This document shows positions 54,343 through 63,158 of a stretch of DNA of 64,000 nt, in pieces. This stretch comes from an uncultured Clostridia bacterium. Lineage in GTDB: Bacteria > Bacillota > Clostridia > Saccharofermentanales > DTU023. Position 1 is the first letter of the stretch. Each line of letters begins with the position of its first letter. The stretch spans positions 1-64,000 of the forward strand of contig CAMJYM010000002.1 in assembly GCA_946220865.1 (NCBI GenBank), in the 5' to 3' direction. The position numbers and the translations under genes are program-made. The notes under the pieces are model-generated. The model was given only the letters and a program-made list of their open reading frames with translations. It was not told the DNA's origin and ran no database searches.

Positions 54343-55860
54343 TCAGAGGATTTCCAGGCGGCCCTCGCTGATAAGCTGGCCGCTGGCGCGATCGAAGAGC
54401 AGGAGGTTGTCGCCGCTGAAACGAAAGTCGATGTCGTCGCCGATGGCGAAGTCATCGGAGCCGAAGATGACAGCGGTCAGCAGGTAGGAACCGTAACGAA
54501 TTTTTAGGGTGTTTTCACGACCGCTGGGCATGGATCCGTGGATTTCGCCGCGGAGGGCTTTCGTTTTTTGTCTCTCTTTATCTGTTTCTACCCCATCAGC
54601 ACTTGCGAGCTGAATACGCTCGGCTGAGTTCGCGGCAGACTTTTCTGTCTGCGCAGCCTTCTGAGAGGGCTCCAAACCGTTTTCTATTGTCGCTCTCAGT
54701 TCTGTGGAATCGACGTGATGGCGCTGCTCGCGGATCATTTCCGGACGAATGCCGAGGACAAAGTCCGGAGCCTCAACTTTTTCACTTCCTGTAGAAGCTT
54801 CGTCGTCAAGACGTTCGAGAGGATAGGCAAAGGGTAAATCTTTGTTAGATTTTTCCACATAGCCTTTTTTCCGGGTTCGGAGCAGCTTTTCTTTTTCTGT
54901 GGCTTCAGCGTCTGCGGCTCGTTGCTCTTCCCAGGCCATGAGGTCGAGTGGGTCTTTGGGGGTAAAGCGCAGCTTAACATCATCGAAAACCTGAAGATCG
55001 ATGGACTTATCAGGATTCTGCATAAAACGATGTCGCTCGCCGACAGGATCCTCAGCAGGCTGGTCGCTGACAGCAGCCTTTTCGCTGATATTTTTCGCTT
55101 CGATAAAATTGATGGAGGGGTTACCGACAAAGTCCGCCACAAAGAGATTGACCGGCTTGTGGTAGAGTTCCAGCGGTCTGGCGTATTGCTGCAGGGTGCC
55201 GTTATTGATTAAGGCGATTTTTGTCGCCAGGGTCATGGCTTCCATCTGATCATGCGTGACATAAACGAAGGTCGCCCCCGTTTCGACGTGGAGGCGCTGG
55301 AGTTCGTAGCGCATCTCCAGGCGCAGCTTGGCATCCAGGTTGGAGAGAGGTTCATCCATGAAGAAAACGGAGGGACGTGGCGCGAGAGTTCTGGCGATGG
55401 CCACACGCTGCTGCTGACCACCGGAAAGTTCTGCCGGATAGCGCTTCATAAACATGCTGATTTTGACAATCCTGGCGACCTCCTCGACGCGCTGGTCAAT
55501 CTCCTCTTTGCTCAGCTTTTTTCCGTCGACACGAATATTGCTGAGGCCAAAGGCGATGTTCTGATAAACCGTCATATTGGGCCAGAGGGCATAATTTTGG
55601 AAAAGAAAGCCGACCCGACGCTTGTTTGGGCCAATATTGATGCCGGCAGCACTGTCAAAGACCACGCGGTCACCGATGGTGATACGGCCCTCCGTGGGTG
55701 TTTCCAGACCCGCAATCATACGCAGCGTGGTGGTTTTTCCACAGCCCGATGGTCCGAGCAAAGTCACAAAGGAATTATCATCGATGACGAGATTCAAATG
55801 ATCAATGGAGTAGAAATCACCCCAGCGTTTTGTCACATTTTCCAGAATAATTTTAGACAT
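54343..55860 (-). CDS. ABC transporter ATP-binding protein, Fbp/Pot-like, with long C-terminal region
   Basis: A 505-residue ATPase: Walker A GPSGCGKTTTLRMIAGL, Q-loop FLFQNYALWPNMTVYQNI, signature LSGGQQQRVAIARTLA and Walker B VFFMDEPLSNLDAKLR. The ATPase core and proximal TOBE end near residue 250; the regulatory domain is split by charged low-complexity stretches (about residues 255-350 and 390-445) before the final FGSDDFAIGDDIDFRF block. It is well over 100 residues longer than most family members. The ATG at 55860 has AGGAGAC; upstream frame ignored. It forms an importer with the permease and binding protein that follow upstream on this strand. Confidence 0.9.
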   Translation of the reverse strand: MSKIILENVTKRWGDFYSIDHLNLVIDDNSFVTLLGPSGCGKTTTLRMIAGLETPTEGRITIGDRVVFDSAAGINIGPNKRRVGFLFQNYALWPNMTVYQNIAFGLSNIRVDGKKLSKEEIDQRVEEVARIVKISMFMKRYPAELSGGQQQRVAIARTLAPRPSVFFMDEPLSNLDAKLRLEMRYELQRLHVETGATFVYVTHDQMEAMTLATKIALINNGTLQQYARPLELYHKPVNLFVADFVGNPSINFIEAKNISEKAAVSDQPAEDPVGERHRFMQNPDKSIDLQVFDDVKLRFTPKDPLDLMAWEEQRAADAEATEKEKLLRTRKKGYVEKSNKDLPFAYPLERLDDEASTGSEKVEAPDFVLGIRPEMIREQRHHVDSTELRATIENGLEPSQKAAQTEKSAANSAERIQLASADGVETDKERQKTKALRGEIHGSMPSGRENTLKIRYGSYLLTAVIFGSDDFAIGDDIDFRFSGDNLLLFDRASGQLISEGRLEIL

Positions 55861-55975
55861 GTCCGTCTCCTGCGAATTTATTAACTTTGCGCCGCTCCGG
55901 GCGCTGACGACCGTGTTGCACTGCTGAGCAAAAGATATCGCCCGGCGTGCCAAAGACCACCGGCGATACTGCGGA

Positions 55976-57805
55976 TCAGTTTCCTGCAGTTTTATCGAGG
56001 CTTGCGCCGGTCAGAACATTGACCACGGTATTGGTGATCAAAAGAGTCACAATGAGAATGAGGTTGATGCCGCTTGAGAAAGCGTAAAGCCCCATTTCAT
56101 CGAAATAATCAAGTGTCGTTGAGAGGATAAAACCCTGAACGCAGAGCAGCATAAAGAGGGAAAGCTCGCGCAGGCAGGTCATAAAGGGCAGCATAAAGCC
56201 GCTGATGATGGAGTTTTTCTGCAGCGGAATGATGATCCTGCCCATGCGCTTAAACCAGGAAATATTGTGGATCACCGCGGATTCCTCGATCTCCGGTGAG
56301 ATCTGCAGCATGGAGTTCAGCACGTTACGGCTGGCAAAGGGAATGTACTTAATGGTTCCGGCAATAATCAGGAGCGTAAAGGTATTGAACAAGTTGATGT
56401 GTTCGTTGGAAAAGAGCACGAAAAAGGCGGCGCCGACGGCGATCGAGGGCATGAGATAAGGCAGAAAGGCCATGTTGTTGACATAATTAGCTAAGCGCGT
56501 GCGGCGGCGTTTCGATACCGCATAGCCAATAATCGTGCCGATGGTTCCCGCCAGAAGCGCACAGGCGACCGAAACCACCAGTGTACCGACAAAAGCCCGC
56601 CAGATGGTGTCGTTGTAGAGAATCCCCTGTTGGCCATACATGCCGTTTTCGGTGATGTTCTCGTTCGTATTCCACCACTTCAGGGTCAGGTTCTGGGTGT
56701 TGCCCGTATAGAGGAAGGAGTAATCGCCCGGGTTCGGCAGAAAAGTCTCAAAAGCAAAGGAGACGATGGGGAAAAGGCTCACAAAGAAGGTGAGTAAGAT
56801 AAGAATCCAGGCGACGACATGACGGCCTGCTTTGCCCAGATTGATTTTGGAAATCTGGCCGGACTTTCCGCTGACCGTTGTGTAATTTTTACGGCTCTTG
56901 AGGGCCGACTGATTTACAATCATGATGCTCACGCCGAAGACCATCATGATCACGGCGAGGATGCTGGCTTCACCGGTATACTTGGAGTTCATTGTGACGT
57001 ATTTTGTGGCCAAAGTGGTGAAGTTAAGGTAGTGCGGAACAGGGTAGCTGCCCATGGCGCTGCCAAAAACCAGGAGGATCGTCGAGAGAATGGCGGGTCT
57101 CACCATCGGAAGCGTGATGCGGGTGAGAATTCTCCAGCGCGGCGTATCGAGAATGGTTGCCGCTTCCTCCAGGTTGGCATCCATATTGCGGAAGATGCTG
57201 CCAATCAGCGTAAAGGCGAAGGGCGCATAGTGCAGGCCCAGCACCATCACACTGGGGAAAAGGCCGCGGCACCACCAGACCGGCATCTGCAGACCAAAGA
57301 GCGAGGCCAGAAGGCCGTTAGAGGTTCCCGTGACCGCATTGGAGTTAAAGAGGTTCTGCCAGACTACGGCGAGGGTCCACTGCGGCATGATGTAGGGGAA
57401 AATAAAGATGGAGCTGATATAACGCTTACAGGCCAGGTTGGTCCGCGTAATCAGGAAAGCCACGATGCCGCCAAAGAGCAGGGCTACCACGCAGGTTCCT
57501 ACGGCCAGCAGGAGGGTGTTGGCCAGAGGAATCCAGAGGTTGGTTTTGGCCAGGCGGCTGGTGAAGAGATCCACGTAGTTCACCAGCGTGTATCCCGACG
57601 CTTTCTTGGTGAGAAACTGATCGATGGTCCCCTGATGAATCTTGAAGGTGTCCCTGACAATGGCCACAATCGGCAGAATCGTGGTGATCGTCAGAATCAC
57701 GGACATCAGGACCAGGATAACGTTATGGGGAAGCGAAAAAAATGTTTTGAGTTTATTCAGCCTGACCCGGAAAACCGAAGTCTGGGCCGCATATTCTTGA
57801 TTCAT
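55976..57805 (-). CDS. Fused ABC transporter permease, FbpB type (two membrane domains)
   Basis: A 609-residue protein joining two permease domains in one chain, as in iron(III) and thiamine FbpB-type importers. It has about 12 membrane segments and two EAA loops: LEEAATILDTPRWRILTRI near residue 208 and IEESAVIHNISWFKRMGRI near residue 502. The ATG at 57805 has AAGGAGAGG. It is separated from fbpC by 115 bases and from the binding-protein gene by two stem-loops. The substrate is not readable from sequence. Confidence 0.9.
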   Translation of the reverse strand: MNQEYAAQTSVFRVRLNKLKTFFSLPHNVILVLMSVILTITTILPIVAIVRDTFKIHQGTIDQFLTKKASGYTLVNYVDLFTSRLAKTNLWIPLANTLLLAVGTCVVALLFGGIVAFLITRTNLACKRYISSIFIFPYIMPQWTLAVVWQNLFNSNAVTGTSNGLLASLFGLQMPVWWCRGLFPSVMVLGLHYAPFAFTLIGSIFRNMDANLEEAATILDTPRWRILTRITLPMVRPAILSTILLVFGSAMGSYPVPHYLNFTTLATKYVTMNSKYTGEASILAVIMMVFGVSIMIVNQSALKSRKNYTTVSGKSGQISKINLGKAGRHVVAWILILLTFFVSLFPIVSFAFETFLPNPGDYSFLYTGNTQNLTLKWWNTNENITENGMYGQQGILYNDTIWRAFVGTLVVSVACALLAGTIGTIIGYAVSKRRRTRLANYVNNMAFLPYLMPSIAVGAAFFVLFSNEHINLFNTFTLLIIAGTIKYIPFASRNVLNSMLQISPEIEESAVIHNISWFKRMGRIIIPLQKNSIISGFMLPFMTCLRELSLFMLLCVQGFILSTTLDYFDEMGLYAFSSGINLILIVTLLITNTVVNVLTGASLDKTAGN

Positions 57806-57831
57806 CGGTGGCCTCTCCTTCTCCCCTCTCA

Positions 57832-57876
57832 TAAAAAATCTTCGGAGAGGCCGCCTGTGGACGGCCGCCTCTCCGA
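57832..57876 (-). terminator. Stem-loop with T-tract between the binding protein and the permease
   Basis: CGGAGAGG / CCTCTCCG arms, extended inside by GGCGGCC-type pairing, are followed on the minus strand by a run of six T's. As in opp, it probably reduces expression of the membrane genes relative to the binding protein. Confidence 0.7.
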
Positions 57877-57884
57877 GATTCAGG

Positions 57885-57913
57885 TCATCCCGGCCTTTGA
57901 CAGACCGGGATGA
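57885..57913 (-). terminator. Second intercistronic stem-loop
   Basis: Perfect 9-bp arms TCATCCCGG / CCGGGATGA with an 11-base loop, just upstream of the T-tract terminator. It has no T-run of its own and may stabilise the 3' end of the binding-protein mRNA. Confidence 0.5.
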
Positions 57914-57997
57914 TTGCGGCTGAGGGTCTCAAGTTCAGATAAGGCAATAGAAAAAGAAAGAATCGAGGCCCTCACCCCTGTAAGATAGACTAAACGC

Positions 57998-59326
57998 TTA
58001 TTTACCGCTGTATTTATCCAGCAGCTCAATCCAGCTGCCCACGGTGAAAGCCACGGAAGCGCAGTATTCAGGATCTTCGAGAACGAGTTTGCCCTGATCG
58101 ACCCACCAGTCGTAACCGCGGTCGTTCATGACATCGTAGACGTTCTTATCGCCTTCATAACCGCCTTTGGCGTGCTGATATTCTTCTTCAGTTTCTTTTG
58201 CGACGACAGGATTGGCCGAATAACCGCCCATGTCCTTACCCCAGGCGGAGAAACCGTCTTTCGTGCAGGTCATGTAAGCGATGAAAGCGCAGGCTGTCCA
58301 GGGCAGCGGGCTATTTTTGGTCACAAAGAGGTAGTGCTTATAGCCGTAGCCGCCGATGCCCTTATAGCCATCGTTATAAGCGGCAACCTGAACGTTGTTA
58401 CGGGAGACGGAATCAGATTCTTCTACTGAACGCAGCTTGGAGTAAACCAGGAGGCCAAATTGATCCGTGGCGGATTTATCAACCAGGGTATTGCAGATCG
58501 GGCCGTCATCGGTGACAGGGTTATAGCTCTCCACCCACAGTTTGATCCAGGCCAGGCCGTATTTGCTGACTTCTTCGAGACCAAGAGCTTCGGTTTCCCC
58601 GGCCATCTCGTCAATCGTCGGCTGGAAATAAGCCTTCTGTTCATCCGGGAGCGCGTCAAAAGCTTCTTTCAGGCAGGTACTGTAATCTTCACGCGTGAGC
58701 ATGTAAAGGAAATTCTTGCCGACGATTTCAGAATCGATGTCCATGTAGAGGCCATGTTCGCCTTCAGCGACAAAGTCCCAGCAGTTCATGTATTTCTTTT
58801 CGCCGGTCGTGTTGTACATGAAAACTTTATTCAGAGTCTGCAGAGGCAGGAAACCTTTGTATTCTTCAGCCGTCGTCTTGTTGGCTTCAGCCCAGTCCTT
58901 GGGGATGAAGGTTTTCAGAATGCCGGGTTCGACCATTTTGCTCTGGATCTGGTTGCCATCCTGAATCAGCGTCATGGTAAAGGTGCCAGTCTTTTTGAGT
59001 GAATCCGCAGTCAGCTGATCGAAGATCTTATTGTTCTTCGGCTGCTGCCATTCGAAATCCATTTTGTAAGACGGGTCGATCGTCTGGAGATATGCGACAA
59101 AAAGCGGCAGGGCCGTTTTGCCGCGGCTGGAGTTGCCTACACCATAGAAGGTCGCGCCATTAGATTCCTCGATCGCCTTTTTGGCAAGCTCTTCAAGGCT
59201 CATGCCCTGAGCTTCAGCGATAATTTTGTCGACCTCCGACTCCTCAGCCTGAACCGCAGGAGCGGGAAGCAGCAGAAACGACAGAGCGAGGGCTAATGTT
59301 AAGAATAGTGACAGGGTCTTTTTCAT
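57998..59326 (-). CDS. ABC transporter extracellular solute-binding protein (Fbp-type importer)
   Basis: A 442-residue binding protein. The N-terminus is a signal peptide with two lysines, a long hydrophobic core and PAPAVQA before EESE, with no lipobox. The mature part shows the SBP family pattern (GATFYGVGNSSRGKTALPLF near the start, then GTFTMTLIQDGNQIQS) and is rich in Tyr and Trp. It does not show the paired Tyr pattern that would prove iron binding. GGAAGGTG precedes the ATG. It lies next to the histidine genes, so a histidine-related or other organic substrate is possible. Confidence 0.87.
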   Translation of the reverse strand: MKKTLSLFLTLALALSFLLLPAPAVQAEESEVDKIIAEAQGMSLEELAKKAIEESNGATFYGVGNSSRGKTALPLFVAYLQTIDPSYKMDFEWQQPKNNKIFDQLTADSLKKTGTFTMTLIQDGNQIQSKMVEPGILKTFIPKDWAEANKTTAEEYKGFLPLQTLNKVFMYNTTGEKKYMNCWDFVAEGEHGLYMDIDSEIVGKNFLYMLTREDYSTCLKEAFDALPDEQKAYFQPTIDEMAGETEALGLEEVSKYGLAWIKLWVESYNPVTDDGPICNTLVDKSATDQFGLLVYSKLRSVEESDSVSRNNVQVAAYNDGYKGIGGYGYKHYLFVTKNSPLPWTACAFIAYMTCTKDGFSAWGKDMGGYSANPVVAKETEEEYQHAKGGYEGDKNVYDVMNDRGYDWWVDQGKLVLEDPEYCASVAFTVGSWIELLDKYSGK

Positions 59327-59440
59327 ATAAACACCTTCCTTTGTTCTATTTGTGAAGTAATTTTACGGGAAAGCCAGTGTTTTTTCAATGTAATTCACAA
59401 AAAACGGCGCCGGATTTGGAGGGTCATGTTAAGGTTTTGT

Positions 59441-59471
59441 AAAAAAGCCCGTTCAGCAGAACTGAGCGGGC
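59441..59471 (-). terminator. Intrinsic terminator of hutU
   Basis: Minus strand GCCCG-C-TCAG / CTGA-A-CGGGC around a five-base loop, followed by TTTTTT. Confidence 0.85.
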
Positions 59472-59576
59472 CGATGAGCCGTGAAGGACTTAAAAGCCTG
59501 GGGTTCTTCTCGTGGGCGGATTTCTCACTGAAGAGCAGACATTTAAGCCGCTAAGGCTTCAACTTATACCGTTTTT

Positions 59577-61598
59577 CTAAAAGAGTTTGGCGACTGCTTC
59601 TTTGACCAGCTTTTCGTCGGCCAGCCAGGGCAGCGTAATGGTGCCGTCCGTATGCTTTTTATTGAATTCGATGGCCACTTCCATGGCATGCTCGTTGCGG
59701 GCCCAGCTGCGTCTGGCTACGCCGCCCATAACATCCCAGGACATCGAGAGGCGGATGATTTCGTCGACCCTCTCAGAGCCGTCGAGCAGGAGGCCGAAGC
59801 CGCTGTTGATGACTTTGCCGATGCCAACGCCACCGCCGTTATGAATGGTGCAGTAAGTCATGCCACGGGCAGCATTGCCGGCGTAGCACTGCGTCGCCAT
59901 ATCCGCACAGACACGCGAACCGTCGTAGATATTAGAGGTCTCACGGAAAGGCGAGTCGGTTCCGGCCACATCGTGGTGGTCACGGCCGATCATCACCGGG
60001 CCGATCTTGCCCTCACGCACCAGCTTGTTGAAGGCCAGGGCAATGTTCATGCGCCCTTCTTCATCCTGATAAAGAATACGGGCCTGGGTGCCGACGACGA
60101 GCTTATTCTTTTCTGCATCACGGATCCAGATATAGTTGTCGCGATCTTGATAGCGGCGATTCGGGTCGATGGCGGACATGGCAGCCTGGTCAGTGGCGAT
60201 CAGATCCTCATGCTTGCCGGAAAGGCAGACCCATCTGAAAGGTCCATAACCATAGTCAAAGAGCAGCGGTCCCATGATGTCTTCCACGTAGCTCGGCCAG
60301 ATAAAGCCGTCTTTGTCGTCCACCCCATTGCGGGAAATTTCACTGACACCGCTGTCAAAAATGGCCTTCATGAAGGAGTTGCCGTAGTCAAAGAAATAGG
60401 TGCCGCGGCTGACCAGCTCCCGGATCAGTTCAAAGTGATGCCGCAGGGTCGAGTCCACGCGTTTTTTGAAGCCTTCGTGATCTTCCGCCAGCATCCTGGT
60501 TCTCTCAGCGAAAGTCAAACCCTCCGGGCAATAGCCGCCATCATAGACGTTGTGGCAGGAGGTCTGATCGGAGAGTAGGTCGACGTGGATCTGATTTTTG
60601 ACGATGTAGTCGAGAAGAACGACGATGTTGCCATGATAAGCGATAGACATGGGTTCTTTTTTCGCCAGATATTCCCTGGCGATCGCAAACACTTCATCCA
60701 GTGAATCCGTGACCCTCGAAATCCAGCCCTGTTCCAGGCGGGTCTCAATGCGGGAGCGATCTACTTCAGCCACAATGCCCACGGCATGGGCAATTTCGGC
60801 TGCTTTCCCCTGAGCGCCGCTCATACCGCCCAGACCGGAAGTCACAAAGAGTTTGCCGCTCAGATCTTCCTTCGGCCCAAGGCCCAGTTTCAGACGCCCG
60901 GCGTTGAGAATCGTGTTAAAGGTGCCGTGCACAATGCCCTGGGGTCCGATATACATCCAGCCGCCAGCCGTCATCTGACCATAGTTGGTCACGCCCATTT
61001 CCTCGGCAATTTCCCAATCCTCATGATTGTCATATTCACCGATGAGAATGCCGTTGGTCATAATGACGCGCGGTGAATTCTTTCTGGAGCGGAAAAGGCC
61101 GAGAGGATGGCCGGATTCCATGACCAGGGTTTGCTCGTCGGTCATGTTTTCCAGGTATTTTTTGATCAGGCGGTACTGCATCCAGTCATGGCAGACTGAG
61201 CCGGTCTCACCGTAGGTCACAAGCTCATACGGATAAAGGGCCACTTCAAAATCGAGGTTGTTGTCGATCATCACCTGAATGGCTTTGCCGGCCAGGCACT
61301 TGCCCTTATATTCGTCGAGCGGTTTGCCGTAAATGCGGCCCTCCGGCCGGAAACGGTAGCCATAGATGCGGCCCCGCGTTTTGAGTTCTTCCAGAAACTC
61401 GGGAATAAGTTCCCTGTGAAATTTTTCCGGAACATATCTTAGGGCGTTTTTCAGAGCAATCTCGGTCTGCTGCTGATTGAGCCTGAAACCGCGGTCCGGA
61501 GCCCTGCGGATACCCGGGTCAAAGGCAGGCTTCGGCGGAAGCTCATCGAAATCGAGACAGATTCTCATGGCTGCTTCACTTTGCTGATTTTTAATCAT
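59577..61598 (-). CDS. hutU: Urocanate hydratase
   Basis: Converts urocanate to imidazolonepropionate in histidine breakdown, with tightly bound NAD+. The 673-residue length is that of the long urocanase form. Conserved stretches include YGQMTAGGWMYIGPQG, the NAD-binding TSGLGGMSGAQGKAAEIA, and CYAGNAARGMTYCTIHNGGG with GVGIGKVINSGFG. The ATG has GGAGGTG nine bases upstream. No hutH, hutI or ftcD is in the window. A 153-base divergent region separates it from the GlmL-type gene. Confidence 0.96.
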   Translation of the reverse strand: MIKNQQSEAAMRICLDFDELPPKPAFDPGIRRAPDRGFRLNQQQTEIALKNALRYVPEKFHRELIPEFLEELKTRGRIYGYRFRPEGRIYGKPLDEYKGKCLAGKAIQVMIDNNLDFEVALYPYELVTYGETGSVCHDWMQYRLIKKYLENMTDEQTLVMESGHPLGLFRSRKNSPRVIMTNGILIGEYDNHEDWEIAEEMGVTNYGQMTAGGWMYIGPQGIVHGTFNTILNAGRLKLGLGPKEDLSGKLFVTSGLGGMSGAQGKAAEIAHAVGIVAEVDRSRIETRLEQGWISRVTDSLDEVFAIAREYLAKKEPMSIAYHGNIVVLLDYIVKNQIHVDLLSDQTSCHNVYDGGYCPEGLTFAERTRMLAEDHEGFKKRVDSTLRHHFELIRELVSRGTYFFDYGNSFMKAIFDSGVSEISRNGVDDKDGFIWPSYVEDIMGPLLFDYGYGPFRWVCLSGKHEDLIATDQAAMSAIDPNRRYQDRDNYIWIRDAEKNKLVVGTQARILYQDEEGRMNIALAFNKLVREGKIGPVMIGRDHHDVAGTDSPFRETSNIYDGSRVCADMATQCYAGNAARGMTYCTIHNGGGVGIGKVINSGFGLLLDGSERVDEIIRLSMSWDVMGGVARRSWARNEHAMEVAIEFNKKHTDGTITLPWLADEKLVKEAVAKLF

Positions 61599-61620
61599 TG
61601 AATTTCACCTCCGGAAAAAA

Positions 61621-61710
61621 TAAGATGCTTTTTAAGCAATAAAACATTCAAAGTATCTAAACAAACTTGATTCTCTTTGCATCTTACGCTAATCAAAGCA
61701 CTAATCAAAG
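61621..61710. promoter_or_regulatory. Divergent hutU/glmL control region with paired repeats
   Basis: TAAGATGC (61621-61628) and its inverse GCATCTTA (61679-61686) lie 50 bases apart. Next to the right arm are two exact CTAATCAAAG direct repeats (61689-61698 and 61701-61710), 12 bases apart. The symmetry in a divergent gap suggests a shared regulator of both genes. Promoter hexamers here are weak. Confidence 0.5.
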
Positions 61711-61751
61711 AGGAAAACAAGGATGACGAAAGGGAGAGGCTGTCCGCTCGT

Positions 61752-63128
61752 ATGCGTATTTTACTGGGAGATATTGGCTCTACATACAGTAAATTGACCC
61801 TGGTCGATCTGGAGAAACAGCAGGTGCTGGCCCAATCCTCAGCCTGCACTACCATAGAAAGCTCGGTTATGGTGGGCGTTCAGCTCGCCCTGTCTCAGCT
61901 GCAGGCAAGACTTTTGCCTCAGCCTCCCGAGCCGCTTTACCAACAGGCTCTCTTTTGTTCTTCTGCGGCCGGTGGTCTGAAAATGGTCGCTATTGGCCTC
62001 AGCAAGGGACTTACGGCAGAAGCAGCAAAGCGCTCCGCTCTGGGAGCTGGTGCGAGGATGCTCAAAACTTTTCACTACTTTCTCAGTGACGACGATCTCG
62101 CCGAGATCAATCGTCTGAAAGCCGATATCATCCTGCTCGCCGGGGGAACCGACTACGGCAATACGGACAATATTCTCAGCAATGCGAAAAAGCTGCTGGA
62201 GCTTGAGTCCTCGCCGCCTGTAGTCGTCGCCGGTAATGTCGAAGTTGCCGAGGAAGTCTCCCGCATTCTTTCCGTCAAATTTCCGGTTTATCTGAGCGAA
62301 AATGTCATGCCCGCTGTGAATGAGATTAACCCGGATCCCGTGAGACGAGTGATTCGTCAGGTTTTTATGTCCACCATCACAAAAGCGAAAGGCCTTTCTG
62401 AACTGAGCAGAAAAGTCGGGCCCGTCCTCATGCCGACGCCCGATGCCGTGCTTGAGGCCGCTAAACTTCTTTCACGGGGAACGGAGAAAACAGCAGGGCT
62501 GGGTGATCTCCTCCTGATCGACATCGGCGGGGCCACCACCGATGTGCACAGCATAGGCGAAGGACTGCCTGATCCGGATTTACTGAGAAAAAACCTGATC
62601 CGTTTTGAAGGTCTGAGAGAACCTTTGGCCAAGCGCACGGTGGAAGGCGATCTGGGCCTGCGTTATTCCGCGCAAAGCCTTTACGAAAGCCTGAGTGAAG
62701 AGAGGCTGCGCGCAGCCTTACCCTACGATTATACTGAGGCCTGCGCCTTCCGGGCGCAGCACGTGGATTTTATTCCGGATACAGCCGAAGAAATCGCCGT
62801 TGATCAAAAACTCGCTCACTTCTGCGCTGTAAAAGCTTTACAGCGGCACGTCGGCAGTCTGCGCAGCGAGTTCCGGCAAAAATCCAATGTCACCGTTCAA
62901 AAGGGCAAAGATCTTTCCCGCTTTGGACTGATTCTTGGCACCGGCGGCGTGCTGGTCCACTCTCCTGATCCGCAGAAAATTCTGCAGGTTGAAGCTGCTC
63001 CTCTGCTCCCTCAGGCGCCTTGTTACGCCGTCGACAAGCTCTATCTTATTTCAGCCATGGGGCTGCTCAGTACCGTGGATGCGGAAGCCGCTCTGAAGAT
63101 TCTGAAGGACGATCTCCTGTTCTTATAA
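61752..63128 (+). CDS. glmL: MutL/GlmL-family protein (glutamate mutase-associated chaperone type)
   Basis: A 458-residue member of the hsp70/actin-fold ATPase family (MutL/GlmL) linked to B12-dependent glutamate mutase or ornithine aminomutase; it is thought to assist cofactor exchange. The phosphate-1 motif is LLGDIGSTYSKLTLVD, the second acidic motif LLLIDIGGATTDVHS near residue 255 and the adenosine motif ILGTGGVLVHS near residue 395. The ATG at 61752 is chosen because the fold begins there, though GGGAGAGG is 12 bases away. Next to hutU it points to histidine to glutamate to methylaspartate fermentation. glmES are not in the window. Confidence 0.85.
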   Translation: MRILLGDIGSTYSKLTLVDLEKQQVLAQSSACTTIESSVMVGVQLALSQLQARLLPQPPEPLYQQALFCSSAAGGLKMVAIGLSKGLTAEAAKRSALGAGARMLKTFHYFLSDDDLAEINRLKADIILLAGGTDYGNTDNILSNAKKLLELESSPPVVVAGNVEVAEEVSRILSVKFPVYLSENVMPAVNEINPDPVRRVIRQVFMSTITKAKGLSELSRKVGPVLMPTPDAVLEAAKLLSRGTEKTAGLGDLLLIDIGGATTDVHSIGEGLPDPDLLRKNLIRFEGLREPLAKRTVEGDLGLRYSAQSLYESLSEERLRAALPYDYTEACAFRAQHVDFIPDTAEEIAVDQKLAHFCAVKALQRHVGSLRSEFRQKSNVTVQKGKDLSRFGLILGTGGVLVHSPDPQKILQVEAAPLLPQAPCYAVDKLYLISAMGLLSTVDAEAALKILKDDLLFL

Positions 63129-63158
63129 TCCTGTGAAAGTAACCCTATGAAGGGCTGA

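Noticed and set aside
56819..57913. A 364-codon rightward frame opposite the fused permease
   Set aside because: His/Asp/Gly-rich shadow translation with no hydrophobic or domain pattern. The permease on the minus strand explains the bases.
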